Below are positions 18,852 to 29,483 of a stretch of DNA of 59,934 nucleotides, piece after piece; the stretch's first letter is position 1; the number at the start of each line of letters is the position of its first letter. The DNA lies in contig CACLSS010000003.1 in assembly GCA_902609645.1 (NCBI GenBank), positions 1-59,934 on the forward strand, read 5' to 3'. A program made the position numbers and the translations under genes. The stretch comes from an uncultured Pelagibacteraceae bacterium. Lineage in GTDB: Bacteria; Pseudomonadota; Alphaproteobacteria; Pelagibacterales; Pelagibacteraceae. A model generated the notes under the pieces. The model was not told the origin of the DNA. It did not search any database and saw only the letters and a list, made by a program, of their open reading frames with translations.

Positions 18852-19883
18852 ATGCGTATTGAAGAAGATATCAAACTGGATTATGCCGATGTCCTATTTC
18901 GGCCTAAAAGAAGCACTTTACATAGTCGAAAAGACGTAAAGTTAGAACGTACCTACAAATTTAAATATAGCAATCACGAATGGTCCGGCATCCCTTTAAT
19001 GGCTGCCAACATGGATGGTGTGGGTGAACTTGTTATGGCCGAAAATTTAGCTTCCCATCAAATTATGACCTGTTTAACTAAACAGCATAATTCAAAAATA
19101 ATCAAAAAATTTAAATCAATTAAAAAAATATTTCCTCAAGTTATATTAAGCACTGGAACAAGTGATCAAGATTACAAGAGACTAAATGATATATTAAAAG
19201 AAAATAGTTTTTTTGAGTTTATATGTATTGATATCGCAAATGGTTATTCTGACCACTTCAGTAAGTTTGTCAGTTCAGTTAGGAAAAAATATCCAACTAA
19301 AACTATTATTGCAGGAAATGTTGTTACAGCGGATATGACACAGGAATTAATACTTGCTGGAGCAGATATTGTAAAAGTTGGAATTGGACCTGGAAGTGTA
19401 TGTACAACTCGTATTCAAACTGGCGTTGGTTATCCTCAGTTAAGTGCTGTTATCGAATGTGCTGATGCGGCTCATGGTTTAGGCGCGCACATTGTAGCTG
19501 ATGGAGGATGTACATGTCCGGGCGATGTAGCAAAAGCATTTGGTGGAGGTGCAGATTTTGTAATGCTGGGTGGAATGTTTGCAGGCCATGATGAAGGCGG
19601 AGGAAAAATAATAAAAAAAAACGGATCAAAAGTTATTGAGTTTTATGGTTCAAGTTCTGAGACAGCTTTAAATAAACATTATGGTGGTCATGCTGATTAC
19701 AGAAGCAGCGAAGGTAAAAAAGTTCAATTAAAATATAGAGGAAAAATTAATGATACGGTTTTAAATATTTTAGGTGGGTTGAGAAGTAGTTGCACTTATG
19801 TTGGAGCACCCTCTTTAAAACAATTGAGTAAATGCACAACTTTTGTGAGGGTTAATCAACAGTATAACGATACTTTTGAGTAA
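18852..19883 (+). CDS. guaC: GMP reductase
   Basis: NADPH-dependent reduction of GMP to IMP and ammonia, linking guanine and adenine nucleotide pools. The 343-residue protein is a TIM barrel of the IMPDH/GMPR family without a CBS insert. It has IAANMD-like [11 protein letters not shown], the catalytic loop GPGSVCTTR with Cys about 184, [20 protein letters not shown] and [17 protein letters not shown] chose the ATG at 18852 because [15 protein letters not shown] matches the E. coli enzyme start; an ATG 15 bases earlier exists. GGA lies just before the chosen start. A 5'-side promoter could not be fixed. Confidence 0.94.
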   Translation: MRIEEDIKLDYADVLFRPKRSTLHSRKDVKLERTYKFKYSNHEWSGIPLMAANMDGVGELVMAENLASHQIMTCLTKQHNSKIIKKFKSIKKIFPQVILSTGTSDQDYKRLNDILKENSFFEFICIDIANGYSDHFSKFVSSVRKKYPTKTIIAGNVVTADMTQELILAGADIVKVGIGPGSVCTTRIQTGVGYPQLSAVIECADAAHGLGAHIVADGGCTCPGDVAKAFGGGADFVMLGGMFAGHDEGGGKIIKKNGSKVIEFYGSSSETALNKHYGGHADYRSSEGKKVQLKYRGKINDTVLNILGGLRSSCTYVGAPSLKQLSKCTTFVRVNQQYNDTFE

Positions 19884-19930
19884 ATTTTGCAACTTTAAAT
19901 TTTTTCAAAAATACCTATATAAGTTTAATT

Positions 19931-20866
19931 ATGGCAAAACATTCTAAAGTACTAATTCTTGGATCCGGACCCGCTGGATATACAGCTGCAATATATGCGG
20001 CAAGAGCTATGTTAAAGCCAATTTTGGTTTTTGGATCCGAACCAGGAGGCCAATTAACCACAACAACTGACGTAGAAAACTTTCCAGGATATTCAAAAGT
20101 TATTCAAGGTCCTTGGTTAATGGAAGAAATGAAAGGCCAAGCAAAAGCTGTTGGAACAGAAATGATACAAGATCATATAAAAAAAGTTGATCTATCAAAA
20201 AAACCTTTTGAAGCCATTGGAGATAGTGGTCAAGTTTATAGCGCAGATAGTTTTATTATATCTACTGGAGCTCAGGCTAGGTGGTTAAATTTAAAATCAG
20301 AACAAGAATTTAGAGGATTTGGTGTTTCAGCATGTGCTACATGTGATGGTTTCTTTTTTAAAGAAAAAGAAGTTGCTGTTGTTGGAGGTGGAAATGCTGC
20401 CGTAGAAGAAGCAATGTTTTTGACGAAGTTTGCCTCGAAAGTTAAATTAATCCATAGAAGAAATGAGTTAAGGGCAGAAAAAATGCTCCAAGCAAAATTA
20501 AAAGCAAATAAAAAAATTGAAATTATCTGGGATAGCGTTGTTGAGGATGTTGTCGGGGACACTAATCCAAAATCAGTCAAGGCTATCAAAATTAAAAATG
20601 TAAAAACTAATAAAACTACCGAATTGAAAGTTGATGGACTTTTTATAGCAATAGGCCATGACCCAGCTACTTCACTTTTCAAGGGTCAATTAAATATGGA
20701 TAAAGAGGGATATATTGTAACCAATCCCGACTCTACAATAACTAATGTGCCAGGAGTTTTTGCAGCTGGCGATGTTAAAGATAAAATATTCAGGCAGGCA
20801 GTTACTGCGGCTGGGATGGGTTGTATGGCTGCGCTTGAGGCTGAAAAACATTTGTCTTCAAAATGA
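19931..20866 (+). CDS. trxB: thioredoxin reductase
   Basis: NADPH-dependent flavoenzyme that reduces thioredoxin. The 311 residues show the FAD-binding GSGPAGYTAAIYAAR (about 11-25), the redox-active ACATCDGFFF (cysteines about 135 and 138), the NADPH-binding GGGNAAVEEA, and C-terminal GVFAAGDVKDKIFRQAVTAAG. Length and order are standard for low-molecular-weight TrxR. Its stop overlaps the next gene by 4 bases (ATGA), indicating co-transcription with the reductase that follows. Confidence 0.96.
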   Translation: MAKHSKVLILGSGPAGYTAAIYAARAMLKPILVFGSEPGGQLTTTTDVENFPGYSKVIQGPWLMEEMKGQAKAVGTEMIQDHIKKVDLSKKPFEAIGDSGQVYSADSFIISTGAQARWLNLKSEQEFRGFGVSACATCDGFFFKEKEVAVVGGGNAAVEEAMFLTKFASKVKLIHRRNELRAEKMLQAKLKANKKIEIIWDSVVEDVVGDTNPKSVKAIKIKNVKTNKTTELKVDGLFIAIGHDPATSLFKGQLNMDKEGYIVTNPDSTITNVPGVFAAGDVKDKIFRQAVTAAGMGCMAALEAEKHLSSK

Positions 20867-21885
20867 GTAGAAAAATATTACTTACAGGCATAAGTGGTTG
20901 GATTGCAAAACACACTGCTATAGAATTATTAAATTCTGGTTACGAAGTTTTAGGAACAGTAAGAAATAAAAATTTAATTGAACAAACGAAAGAAACTATA
21001 AGTAAATATGCCTCGATTGATAAATTATCATTTGTTGAATTAGATCTTGTTAAAGATGATGGATGGGATAAAGCAGCAAAGGGATGTAAATATATATTTC
21101 ACATTGCCTCACCTTTTCCTATGAAAGTTTCCAGAAATAGAGAAAGTTTATTACCTCCTGCTGTTGATGGAACTTTAAGAGTTTTAAAAGCTGGAGTAAA
21201 TGCAGGTGTGGAACAAATAATTAAAACTTCCTCAATCGTTGCAATGTTTAGAAAACCCAACAGAAGCAATCCTTATACTTTTGGAGAAAATGATTGGACT
21301 GATGAAAATTGGGTAGAGGGTGTGAATGACTACTTTTTGTCAAAAACAAAAGCAGAAAGATTAGCTTGGGAGTTTATGGAGAGCAAAGGATTAAGAAATA
21401 AATTAACTTGTATTTGTCCTGGTGGAGTTTTTGGAGATGCTTTAGATAAAAAAGGAGGTACATCAATAGAATATGTAAGACAATTTATGGCAGGCAAATT
21501 TCCAGGTGCACCTAAGTTTGCAGTTTTAATTTCTGATGTGAAAGACATAGCAAAAGCACATGTAGCTTGCATTGGAAATAATAAAGTCGGTGGAAGAAGA
21601 TTAATTGTTGGAAAAGAAGTAAAAAAACTAGTTGAGTTATCTCAAATCATGGCCGAAGCGATGCCTGAGTATGCAAAAAAACTTCCCAAAAAAGAACTTC
21701 CAAATCTCATGGTTAAATTAATAAGTTATATAGACTCAAGTGCTAAAATGATGATACCAGATCTTGGAATTTTAATGCAAACTGATACTAGTTATGCTGA
21801 AGAATTATTAGGTTTCAAATTTAAACCTGCAAAAGATTGTATGATTGAGAATGCTAAATCAGTTGTAAGATTAGGTTTAGTTTAA
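20863..21885 (+). CDS. NAD(P)-dependent epimerase/dihydroflavonol-4-reductase-like protein
   Basis: Extended short-chain dehydrogenase. The 340-residue protein starts with the Rossmann motif GISGWIAKHTAIELL (about 7-21), has the variant TSSIVA strand with the catalytic serine (about 122-127), and YFLSKTKAERLAWEF (about 155-169) giving the Tyr-x3-Lys pair. CPGGVFGDAL follows as in dihydroflavonol reductase-like enzymes. The substrate is unknown. Overlap with trxB suggests one transcript; it converges on the next minus-strand gene with a 9-base overlap at the 3' end. Confidence 0.8.
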   Translation: MSRKILLTGISGWIAKHTAIELLNSGYEVLGTVRNKNLIEQTKETISKYASIDKLSFVELDLVKDDGWDKAAKGCKYIFHIASPFPMKVSRNRESLLPPAVDGTLRVLKAGVNAGVEQIIKTSSIVAMFRKPNRSNPYTFGENDWTDENWVEGVNDYFLSKTKAERLAWEFMESKGLRNKLTCICPGGVFGDALDKKGGTSIEYVRQFMAGKFPGAPKFAVLISDVKDIAKAHVACIGNNKVGGRRLIVGKEVKKLVELSQIMAEAMPEYAKKLPKKELPNLMVKLISYIDSSAKMMIPDLGILMQTDTSYAEELLGFKFKPAKDCMIENAKSVVRLGLV

Positions 21886-22533
21886 AGTTAACTCAGCTAT
21901 TTCATTCGATTCGAAAATGGTCTTGTTATAAATCTTTTGGGATATTTTTATCATTACTTCTGCAACTTTTTCAGAATGGATTGGTTGCATTTTTTTTAAT
22001 GGTCCCAAAAATAAAGGAGAAATCATTCTAAAAAATAGTATACCAATTTTTTCAGCTATTCTTTTTTCTTTTCTTTTTCCCATTAAAAATGAAGGTCTCA
22101 AAATACCAAGGATCGGAAAATTCAATTTTTTTAATTCCTCTTCAACCTCACCCTTGTTCTTGAGATATGTACTAGAACTTTTAGGATTTGCAGATATAGA
22201 TGAGACATAAACAAAAGAATTTACAGAATTAGATTTTGCAATTTGAGCAATTTCCAAAGGTATTTCATATTCGACTCTTCTATATTCGTCTTTATTAGGC
22301 GCTTTTTTTTTGGTTGTTCCTATACAAAAAAAACAGTCGTCACCTTTGATATATTCTTTATAATTTTTTAAATTATTAAAATCAGTTTTAATAATTTCTA
22401 ATTTTTTATCATTCATCTTTGGATCGGAACGAACAAATAACTTTATTTTGTGATAACTATTATTTTTAATTAGTTTAAAGAGAATGTGACTACCGATTAA
22501 TCCTGATGAGCCAAATAACAAGGCTGTTTTCAT
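21877..22533 (-). CDS. NAD(P)-binding atypical short-chain dehydrogenase (TIP30/HTATIP2-like)
   Basis: The 218-residue protein has an N-terminal Rossmann motif LLFGSSGLIGSHILFKLI (about 5-22), a CFFCIGTTKKKAP stretch, VYVSSISANPKSSSTYLKNK with Ser and Tyr-x3-Lys (about 112-131), and ILRPSFLMGKRKE. This order matches TIP30-like atypical SDRs, many of which bind NADPH with unclear activity. The ATG overlaps the stop of the aminotransferase gene by 4 bases, so it is the second gene of a two-gene unit. Physiological role unknown. Confidence 0.75.
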   Translation of the reverse strand: MKTALLFGSSGLIGSHILFKLIKNNSYHKIKLFVRSDPKMNDKKLEIIKTDFNNLKNYKEYIKGDDCFFCIGTTKKKAPNKDEYRRVEYEIPLEIAQIAKSNSVNSFVYVSSISANPKSSSTYLKNKGEVEEELKKLNFPILGILRPSFLMGKRKEKRIAEKIGILFFRMISPLFLGPLKKMQPIHSEKVAEVMIKISQKIYNKTIFESNEIAELTLN

Positions 22534-23723
22534 TGTTTTACTAAACTTTCACAAAAAGATTTTATTCTGTCTAAAGCTTTCTTGAGATTATCCATAGAAG
22601 TTGCATAAGAAATTCTGAAGTATCCATCCAAACCAAATGCAGATCCTTGGACTACTGCTACTTCTGCTTTCTCAAGTAATTTTTCAACAAATTCTTTATC
22701 TGTCTTCAGTTTAGTTTTATCTCCTAATAAATTTTTACAATTAGGGAATACATAGAAAGCGCCACTAGGCTTTAAGCAGCTCAATCCATTTATACTGTTT
22801 AAGGTTTTAACAACAAAGTCTCTTCTTTCCTTAAAAGAATCTGATCTAGTTTTAATAAAATCTTGAGTTCCATTTAAAGCCTCCACGGCTGCTGCCTGAC
22901 TAATTGAGGAAGGGTTTGTTGTGGATTGTGACTGAATTTTTGCCACTGCTTTAATTATATCTTTTGGTCCAGCTCCATAACCTATTCTCCATCCAGTCAT
23001 AGAATAAGATTTGCTCACACCGTTCATTGTTAAAGTTCTATCTTTTAAAGTATGTATCTGTGCAATAGTAAAAAATTTAAAATTATCATAAGTTATATGT
23101 TCATAGATATCGTCACTAAGAATAAAAACATGTTTACTTCCTATTAATACTTTTGATAAATTCTCAATTTCCTTTTTTGTATAACAAGAGCCAGTTGGGT
23201 TTGATGGTGAATTAATAATCAGCCATTTAGTTTTTTTACTAATTGCTTTTTTTAATTGTTCTGGGGTTATTTTAAATTCATTCTCCTCAGAACATTTAAC
23301 TATTTTAGGTGTTCCGCCAGCTAATAAAACCATATCAGGATAGGATACCCAGTAAGGCGCTGGAATAATAACTTCGTCACCTGGATTTAATGTAGCCATG
23401 AATACGTTGTACAATACTTGTTTACCACCAGTTCCTACAGAAATTTGGTCTACTTCGTAAGATATATTGTTTTCTCTTTTGAATTTTCCCTGGATAGCTT
23501 TTTTCAAAATTGGGGTTCCATCAACAGCAGTATATTTTGTGTCACCTTTTTTTATAGCCTGTATAGCTGCCTCCTTAATATTGTCAGGAGTATCAAAATC
23601 AGGTTCTCCAGCACCAAGACCGATTACGTCTTTGCCAGCTGCCCTCATTTCCCTGGCTTTTGAGGTAACCGCTATGGTTGGTGAGGGTTTAATTCGCTTT
23701 AAACTATTGGAAACTATGCTCAT
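22530..23723 (-). CDS. aspC: class I pyridoxal-phosphate aminotransferase, probably aspartate aminotransferase
   Basis: Transfers the amino group of aspartate or a related amino acid to 2-oxoglutarate. The 397 residues follow the I-gamma aspartate aminotransferase pattern: LGAGEPDFDTP (about 36-46), NSPSNPTGSCYTK (about 171), SDDIYEHITYD with the PLP-hydrogen-bonding residues, and NGVSKSYSMTGWRIGYG, whose lysine (about 235) forms the Schiff base. The C-terminal FRISYATSMDNL holds the substrate arginine. It could also accept aromatic amino acids or prephenate. It is divergent from uvrB by 35 bases. Confidence 0.9.
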   Translation of the reverse strand: MSIVSNSLKRIKPSPTIAVTSKAREMRAAGKDVIGLGAGEPDFDTPDNIKEAAIQAIKKGDTKYTAVDGTPILKKAIQGKFKRENNISYEVDQISVGTGGKQVLYNVFMATLNPGDEVIIPAPYWVSYPDMVLLAGGTPKIVKCSEENEFKITPEQLKKAISKKTKWLIINSPSNPTGSCYTKKEIENLSKVLIGSKHVFILSDDIYEHITYDNFKFFTIAQIHTLKDRTLTMNGVSKSYSMTGWRIGYGAGPKDIIKAVAKIQSQSTTNPSSISQAAAVEALNGTQDFIKTRSDSFKERRDFVVKTLNSINGLSCLKPSGAFYVFPNCKNLLGDKTKLKTDKEFVEKLLEKAEVAVVQGSAFGLDGYFRISYATSMDNLKKALDRIKSFCESLVKQ

Positions 23724-23758
23724 TGAAATTTATAATATTTTGTTATTATTAACACAAA

Positions 23759-25930
23759 ATGCAAAATACATACCAAGAAAAAATTGATAATTTAGAGGCA
23801 AATAATGCTCCTGTTAGGAAAAAACTTGAGGGTGGAATAAGGTTTAAAATAAAAAGTAATTTTCAACCTGCCGGGGATCAACCTGAGGCAATTAAAAAGA
23901 TACTTAAAAATTTAAAAGATAAACAGAGCGAACAGGTTTTGCTAGGGGTCACTGGATCCGGGAAAACCTTTACTATGGCTAAAGTAATAGAGTCTGCAAA
24001 TCGACCTGCTTTGGTTTTGGCACCTAATAAAACTTTAGCAGCGCAATTGTACGGCGAAATGAAAAGTTTTTTTCCAAACAACGCTGTTGAATATTTTGTC
24101 TCCTATTATGATTATTATACCCCGGAAGCATATGTTCCAAGATCAGATACATATATAGAAAAAGAAGCTTCAATAAATGAGCAGATTGACAGAATGAGAC
24201 ACTCGGCAACAAGGTCTTTGCTTGAACGTGATGATGTAATTATTGTGGCTAGCGTTTCTTGTATTTATGGACTTGGTTCAGTAGAAGCCTATAGCAAGAT
24301 GACATTGGCATTAAAAAAGAATTATGAATATGAGAGAGACGAAATTATTAAAACTTTTGTTAATTTGCAATATAAGAGAAATGATCAAAATTTTTTTCGA
24401 GGTACTTTTAGAGTTAGAGGAGAAAACTTAGAAATATTCCCATCACATTTAGAGGACAGAGCTTGGAGATTGAGTTTAAACGGAAATAAACTAGAGAAGA
24501 TAGAAGAATTTGATCCTTTAACGGGAGACAAAACAAATGATTTTGCAGTAATAAAATTGTATGCTAACAGCCACTACATAACTCCAAAACCAACTATTGA
24601 TCAAGCTATCAAAAAAATTAAAAAAGAATTGGAAGTGACACTAGAAGACCACAAGGCAAATAATAAACTTCTAGAAGCTCAAAGGTTGAGGGAGAGAACT
24701 AAATTTGATCTTGAAATGATTGAAGCAACTGGAACCTGTGCGGGTATTGAAAATTATTCAAGATTTCTATCTGGAAGAAATAAAGGGGAGCCCCCACCTA
24801 CTCTTTTCGAATATTTTCCTGACAATACTATTATATTTGTAGACGAAAGCCACGTAACCGTACCTCAATTAAATGGTATGTACAAAGGTGATCACACGAG
24901 AAAAAAGACACTTGCAGAGTATGGTTTCAGATTACCTTCTTGTATGGATAATAGACCATTAAAGTTTGAAGAGTGGGATGCTATGAGAACCCAAACCGTT
25001 TTTGTATCTGCAACCCCTGGTCCTTGGGAACTAAAACAAACTCAAAATAAATATATAGATCAAGTTATAAGACCAACAGGTTTAATTGATCCACCTGTTG
25101 AAATACGACCTGCAAAAACTCAAGTAGATGATTTGTTCCATGAGTCTAAAAAAGTTATTGATAAAGGATATAGAATTCTAGTAACAACCCTTACAAAGAA
25201 AATGGCAGAAGATTTAACAGAATATCTTCATGAAAACGGTTTGAAAGTAAGATATATGCACTCAGACATAGACACACTTGAAAGAATTGAAATCATCAGG
25301 GATTTACGAATGGGTGTTTTTGATATTTTGGTTGGTATAAATCTATTAAGAGAAGGGTTAGATATACCGGAATGTGCTTTAGTTGCAATTTTGGACGCTG
25401 ACAAAGAGGGTTTTTTAAGATCAGAAACCTCACTAATTCAAACTATAGGTAGAGCTGCTAGAAATGTAGATGGCAAAGTAATTCTTTATGCGGACAAAGT
25501 AACAAAAAGTATTGATAAAGCTATAAAAGAGACAGATAGGAGAAGAGGTAAACAGGTAGAATATAACAAAAAAAATAATATAAGTGCAGAATCAGTAAAG
25601 AAGGAGATTACCGATATTTTAGAGTCTGTTTATGAAAAAGATTATGTAAAAATTAGTGAAGGTTCAAATGTTGGCGGAAACTTAAAAAAACATTTAAAAG
25701 CACTCAATAAAAAAATGAAAGAATCTGCATCAAATTTAGAGTTTGAAGAAGCGGCAAAAATTAGAGATGAAATAAGAAAATTGGAGACAAATGAACTTGA
25801 GATTAACTTGAATCCAAAAATTTCACAGTATAACTTAAACAAAAAGGTTTATCCTCAAGGTAGATCTAAGATGGGAATGCCAGGCACTAAGCCAAGAAAA
25901 TCTATAAAAAAATGGAAGCCAAAAAAATAA
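23759..25930 (+). CDS. uvrB: excinuclease ABC subunit UvrB
   Basis: Damage-verification helicase-like subunit of nucleotide excision repair. In 723 residues: Walker [16 protein letters not shown] (about 61-75), the beta-hairpin region [20 protein letters not shown], the DESH-type box [12 protein letters not shown] (about 361), helicase motifs V and VI ([18 protein letters not shown]), and a C-terminal UVR domain ([17 protein letters not shown]) that pairs with UvrC. The N-terminus has about 25 residues more than usual before the conserved start. The stop overlaps the folM-like gene by 19 bases; uvrC lies two genes downstream. Confidence 0.97.
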   Translation: MQNTYQEKIDNLEANNAPVRKKLEGGIRFKIKSNFQPAGDQPEAIKKILKNLKDKQSEQVLLGVTGSGKTFTMAKVIESANRPALVLAPNKTLAAQLYGEMKSFFPNNAVEYFVSYYDYYTPEAYVPRSDTYIEKEASINEQIDRMRHSATRSLLERDDVIIVASVSCIYGLGSVEAYSKMTLALKKNYEYERDEIIKTFVNLQYKRNDQNFFRGTFRVRGENLEIFPSHLEDRAWRLSLNGNKLEKIEEFDPLTGDKTNDFAVIKLYANSHYITPKPTIDQAIKKIKKELEVTLEDHKANNKLLEAQRLRERTKFDLEMIEATGTCAGIENYSRFLSGRNKGEPPPTLFEYFPDNTIIFVDESHVTVPQLNGMYKGDHTRKKTLAEYGFRLPSCMDNRPLKFEEWDAMRTQTVFVSATPGPWELKQTQNKYIDQVIRPTGLIDPPVEIRPAKTQVDDLFHESKKVIDKGYRILVTTLTKKMAEDLTEYLHENGLKVRYMHSDIDTLERIEIIRDLRMGVFDILVGINLLREGLDIPECALVAILDADKEGFLRSETSLIQTIGRAARNVDGKVILYADKVTKSIDKAIKETDRRRGKQVEYNKKNNISAESVKKEITDILESVYEKDYVKISEGSNVGGNLKKHLKALNKKMKESASNLEFEEAAKIRDEIRKLETNELEINLNPKISQYNLNKKVYPQGRSKMGMPGTKPRKSIKKWKPKK

Positions 25931-26667
25931 TTATAACTGGTGGTGCTACTAGAATTGGGTCAGCTATAGCAAAGAGTTTAGCTGGATATGATGTTGATAT
26001 TGTAATTCATTTTAATAAATCAAGAAAATCAGCATTACAATTAAAGACAGAACTAGAAGAAATAGGTACTAAAGTTTTTTTGATTAAGGCTGACCTTAGT
26101 AATATTAATCAGACTAAGAAAATAGTCCCGTTTGCTTATAAAAAAATGAAGGGTTTAGATTGTTTAATTAACAATGCATCTTTGTTTGAAAAAGATGATT
26201 TAGAAAATTTTAGTGATAAAAGCTTTTCAAAACATATAGATATAAATTTAAAAGCACCCGCGTTTTTAATTAAAGACTTTAAAAGATACGTAAAAAATAA
26301 AGAGGCAAACATTATAAATATTATCGATCAAAGAGTTAAAAAACTCACTCCTTTCTTTTTTTCATATACTTTAAGTAAAGCTGCACTTGCAACACTTACA
26401 ACTACTACTGCTATGAAACTTGCTCCTAATATTAGAGTAAATGGAATTTCGCCAGGTCCAACTTTAAAAAATAAGAGACAATCTGATAAACATTTTAAAG
26501 CACAATGGAAATCTACAATCCTTCAGAAGCAAGTTGATTTAAACAATATTTGTTCATCGGTTAAATATTTTATTGAAAACAATAGCATTACAGGTCAAAT
26601 AGTTAGCGTAGATAGCGGACAAAGTTTAGCATGGAAAACACCCGATATAATAAACTCAAAAGAATGA
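25912..26667 (+). CDS. short-chain dehydrogenase, probable dihydromonapterin/pteridine reductase
   Basis: Predicted NADPH-dependent reductase of pterins. The 251-residue SDR has [17 protein letters not shown] (about 6-22), [11 protein letters not shown] (NNAS variant of NNAG, about 85-95) and [11 protein letters not shown] with the Tyr-x3-Lys pair. The residue 13 positions before the tyrosine is Asp (IIDQRVKK), where ordinary SDRs have Ser. Asp-Tyr-Lys with this spacing is the arrangement of pteridine reductase PTR1 and FolM. The next gene, overlapping by 4 bases, is folB, also a pterin enzyme, which strengthens the call. Gene symbol folM would be the closest match. Confidence 0.75.
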   Translation: MEAKKIIITGGATRIGSAIAKSLAGYDVDIVIHFNKSRKSALQLKTELEEIGTKVFLIKADLSNINQTKKIVPFAYKKMKGLDCLINNASLFEKDDLENFSDKSFSKHIDINLKAPAFLIKDFKRYVKNKEANIINIIDQRVKKLTPFFFSYTLSKAALATLTTTTAMKLAPNIRVNGISPGPTLKNKRQSDKHFKAQWKSTILQKQVDLNNICSSVKYFIENNSITGQIVSVDSGQSLAWKTPDIINSKE

Positions 26668-27068
26668 AAATAATTAAATTTAAACAAAAAAGATCTTATA
26701 GTTATAAAAGAAAAATTCTAATAAAGGATCTGGTTTTAAAGATGCTTGTAGGAATTCATAATTTTGAAAAAAGGAAAAAGCAAAGAGTGAGATTTAATCT
26801 AGTTATAAATATTGATCAAAATTTAATTCCAAATGATAAAGATCTAAAAAGTATTGTAAACTATGAACAAGTAATTAAAACTATTATGAGGATTACATCC
26901 AAAAGACATTATCCACTTCTTGAAACTTTAGCTGAAAAAATATTTTCAAAACTTTTTGAGAATTTGAGAATAAAAAAAATACTTTTAAGAATTGAAAAAT
27001 TAGATGTGATAAAGAATACTACTTCTGTAGGGATAGAGTTGGAAAAGACTAGATCAAATGAGTATTGA
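26664..27068 (+). CDS. folB: dihydroneopterin aldolase
   Basis: Converts dihydroneopterin to 6-hydroxymethyl-dihydropterin in folate synthesis. From the ATG at 26664 the protein has 134 residues with the family core [29 protein letters not shown], split here as [16 protein letters not shown] (about 24-39), then [13 protein letters not shown] and [12 protein letters not shown], with the catalytic lysine expected near the C-terminus (RIEKLDVI). I chose this start because its ATG overlaps the upstream stop as ATGA; an in-frame ATG 33 bases earlier lies deep in the upstream gene. It overlaps uvrC by 11 bases. Confidence 0.88.
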   Translation: MKIIKFKQKRSYSYKRKILIKDLVLKMLVGIHNFEKRKKQRVRFNLVINIDQNLIPNDKDLKSIVNYEQVIKTIMRITSKRHYPLLETLAEKIFSKLFENLRIKKILLRIEKLDVIKNTTSVGIELEKTRSNEY

Positions 27069-28893
27069 AAAAGGTAAAGAAATAATTCGAAAAAAAATAG
27101 TAAATCTCACTAATAATCCTGGGGTTTATAAAATGTTAAGCGATAAGAATGAAATTCTTTATGTCGGTAAAGCTAAAAATATTCCTAATCGTCTAAAAAG
27201 TTATGTTTCGGATAGTCACCTTCCAATACGAACAGAAAGAATGCTTTCGCTAACAAGAAAACTTGAAACTACGACAACAACTAATGAGAGCGAAGCTCTT
27301 TTATTAGAGGCAAATCTCATAAAAAGGCATAAACCAAGATTCAATATTTTGCTTAGAGACGACAAGTCATTCCCTTACATATTTGTTGGTCAAAAAGATA
27401 AATGGCCACAATTAACCAAACTAAGAGGAAAAAAAAATAGAGATGGTTATTATTTTGGACCTTTTGCATCCGTAGGATCGGCGAACTGGACAATTAAAAT
27501 TCTTCAAAAAATATTTTTGTTAAGAGTTTGTGATGATACAGTTTTTAAAAATAGAGATAGAGCATGTATTTTGTACCAAATTAGAAGATGCTCTGCTCCA
27601 TGTGTGGGCAAAATAGAAGAGAAAAATTATAAAAATTTAGTGAGTGATGCAGTTGATTTTATCTCTGGTAAGTCACAAAGAATTCAAAAAAATCTATCTT
27701 CGGAAATGGAGAAAGCAAGTGAAGACTTAGATTATGAGAAGGCTGCTGTTCTCAGAGATAGAATAAAAGCATTAACTCAAATTCAATCTTCCCAAAAAAT
27801 AAATCAAACTAATCTCAAAGAAGCAGACGTAGTATCAGTTTTTAAAGAGTCTGGTAAAACTTGTGTTCAGGTTTTCTTTTTTAGATCAAAACAAAATTGG
27901 GGTAATCAAGCTTATTTTCCTAAACATGATCCCGATGAAAAAGAAGAAAAAATTTTATCTTCTTTTTTAAGTCAATTTTATGAAAACAAAACGGTACCAA
28001 AACTTGTACTTTTAAATATTGAAATTAATGAAAAAACTTTATTAGAAAAAACATTTTCTACTAGAGAAAAAAAAGAAATAATGATTAAAAAAGCTGCAAC
28101 AAAAGATGAAAAAATTGTCTCAGAAATGGCCCAAAAAAATGCTAAACAGGCATTAACTCAAAAAATTTTAGAAACCGAGAGTAATTCAAAACTGATAGAC
28201 AACTTGGCCGATAAATTTAATTTAAATTTCAATGTAAATCTTATTGAGGTATATGATAACAGCCATGTACAAGGATCAGATGCGGTTGGTGCTCTTATTA
28301 CCTTTGGTAAAGAGGGGTTTGTCAAAAAAAGATATAGAAAGTTTAATATCAAATCAGATGCGGTTAAAGGTGATGACTATGGGATGATGAAAGAAGTTTT
28401 GAACAGGAGATTTGTAAGGGCACTCAAAGATGAAAATACAAATATGACTTTACCAGATTTAATACTAATAGACGGTGGTAAAGGTCAATATTCCGTAAGT
28501 AGAGAGACCTTAAATGACCTGGGTCTTCACGAATTACCTATAATTGCAATTGCAAAAGGCAAAAACAGAAATGCGGGCGAAGAAACTTTTTTTCATCAAA
28601 ATAAAGTTATTAAATTTAAAAAAAATGACCCTACCCTATTCTTTCTACAAAGACTCAGAGATGAAGCACATAGATTTGCTATAAGTACTCACAGAGCAAA
28701 AAGAAGAAAAAATCTCAGTAAATCATTACTTGATCAAATCTCAGGAATAGGTAGAAATAGAAAAAGAGCCTTGCTTCATCACTTTGGTTCTGCAAAATCA
28801 GTTGAGTCGGCAAGTTTTGAAGATTTAAAGTCTGTGGAAGGAATTGAGGAAAAGGTTGCTAAAAAAATTCACGATTTCTTCCACGATAATTAA
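27058..28893 (+). CDS. uvrC: excinuclease ABC subunit UvrC
   Basis: Makes both incisions in nucleotide excision repair. The 611 residues hold an N-terminal GIY-YIG nuclease ([20 protein letters not shown], about 18-37), a cysteine cluster ([16 protein letters not shown] about 170), a UVR domain ([13 protein letters not shown] about 223), the RNase H-like C-terminal nuclease ([29 protein letters not shown]), and two helix-hairpin-helix units at the end ([30 protein letters not shown]). Full length. Sits between folB and pgsA in one run with uvrB. Confidence 0.97.
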   Translation: MSIEKGKEIIRKKIVNLTNNPGVYKMLSDKNEILYVGKAKNIPNRLKSYVSDSHLPIRTERMLSLTRKLETTTTTNESEALLLEANLIKRHKPRFNILLRDDKSFPYIFVGQKDKWPQLTKLRGKKNRDGYYFGPFASVGSANWTIKILQKIFLLRVCDDTVFKNRDRACILYQIRRCSAPCVGKIEEKNYKNLVSDAVDFISGKSQRIQKNLSSEMEKASEDLDYEKAAVLRDRIKALTQIQSSQKINQTNLKEADVVSVFKESGKTCVQVFFFRSKQNWGNQAYFPKHDPDEKEEKILSSFLSQFYENKTVPKLVLLNIEINEKTLLEKTFSTREKKEIMIKKAATKDEKIVSEMAQKNAKQALTQKILETESNSKLIDNLADKFNLNFNVNLIEVYDNSHVQGSDAVGALITFGKEGFVKKRYRKFNIKSDAVKGDDYGMMKEVLNRRFVRALKDENTNMTLPDLILIDGGKGQYSVSRETLNDLGLHELPIIAIAKGKNRNAGEETFFHQNKVIKFKKNDPTLFFLQRLRDEAHRFAISTHRAKRRKNLSKSLLDQISGIGRNRKRALLHHFGSAKSVESASFEDLKSVEGIEEKVAKKIHDFFHDN

Positions 28894-28895
28894 TT

Positions 28896-29480
28896 ATGAA
28901 AATTAAAATACCTAATATATTAACAATCGGCAGAATTATAATTGTTCCTATTTTCGTTCTGAGTTTTTATATTCCAGGTATTGTTGGTGATTTGGTGCCC
29001 TTTTTTCTTTTTGCTATAGCCAGTTTTACAGATTATTTAGATGGCTTACTTGCTAGACTTTATAAAGAGGAGTCTAAATTAGGTGAATTACTTGATCCTA
29101 TCGCAGATAAAATTTTGGTTGCGGCTGCTTTGGTATTGCTGATTATGAATGGGATCATAAAGAATCTTGAGGTAATTGCAGCAATTATAATTTTAACAAG
29201 AGAAATTTTAATTTCTGGGTTAAGAGAGTTTTTAGCAAAAGAAAAAGAATTAAACTTACCAGTATCTAGTTTGTCTAAATTCAAAACTTTTATTCAAATG
29301 TTTTCTATAGCTATACTTTTAACAGGGGAAACAGGTAATAAAATTGTTAGCTTTCAAGATTATAATGCTCAGACAATTGGAATTATTTTGCTATGGATTG
29401 CAGCGTTTTTAACTTTATACACTGGATATGACTATTTGAGAAAAGGTATAGTGACTGCAATTAATGATGACAAAAAATAA
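28896..29480 (+). CDS. pgsA: CDP-diacylglycerol-glycerol-3-phosphate 3-phosphatidyltransferase
   Basis: Inner-membrane enzyme for phosphatidylglycerol phosphate synthesis. The 194-residue protein has the CDP-alcohol phosphotransferase signature D-G-x2-A-R-x8-G-x3-D-x3-D as DGLLARLYKEESKLGELLDP followed by IADK (about 49-72), and about five hydrophobic segments. NILTIGRIIIVPIFV at the N-terminus is typical of PgsA. The uvrC-pgsA adjacency is common in Proteobacteria. It starts 2 bases after uvrC and is followed 3 bases later by a methyltransferase gene. Confidence 0.95.
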   Translation: MKIKIPNILTIGRIIIVPIFVLSFYIPGIVGDLVPFFLFAIASFTDYLDGLLARLYKEESKLGELLDPIADKILVAAALVLLIMNGIIKNLEVIAAIIILTREILISGLREFLAKEKELNLPVSSLSKFKTFIQMFSIAILLTGETGNKIVSFQDYNAQTIGIILLWIAAFLTLYTGYDYLRKGIVTAINDDKK

Positions 29481-29483
29481 TTT

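Noticed and set aside
19884..19930. Promoter between guaC and trxB
   Set aside because: A TATATA lies before trxB, but the nearest -35-like TTGCAA is 23 bases away, outside the usual 15-19 spacing.
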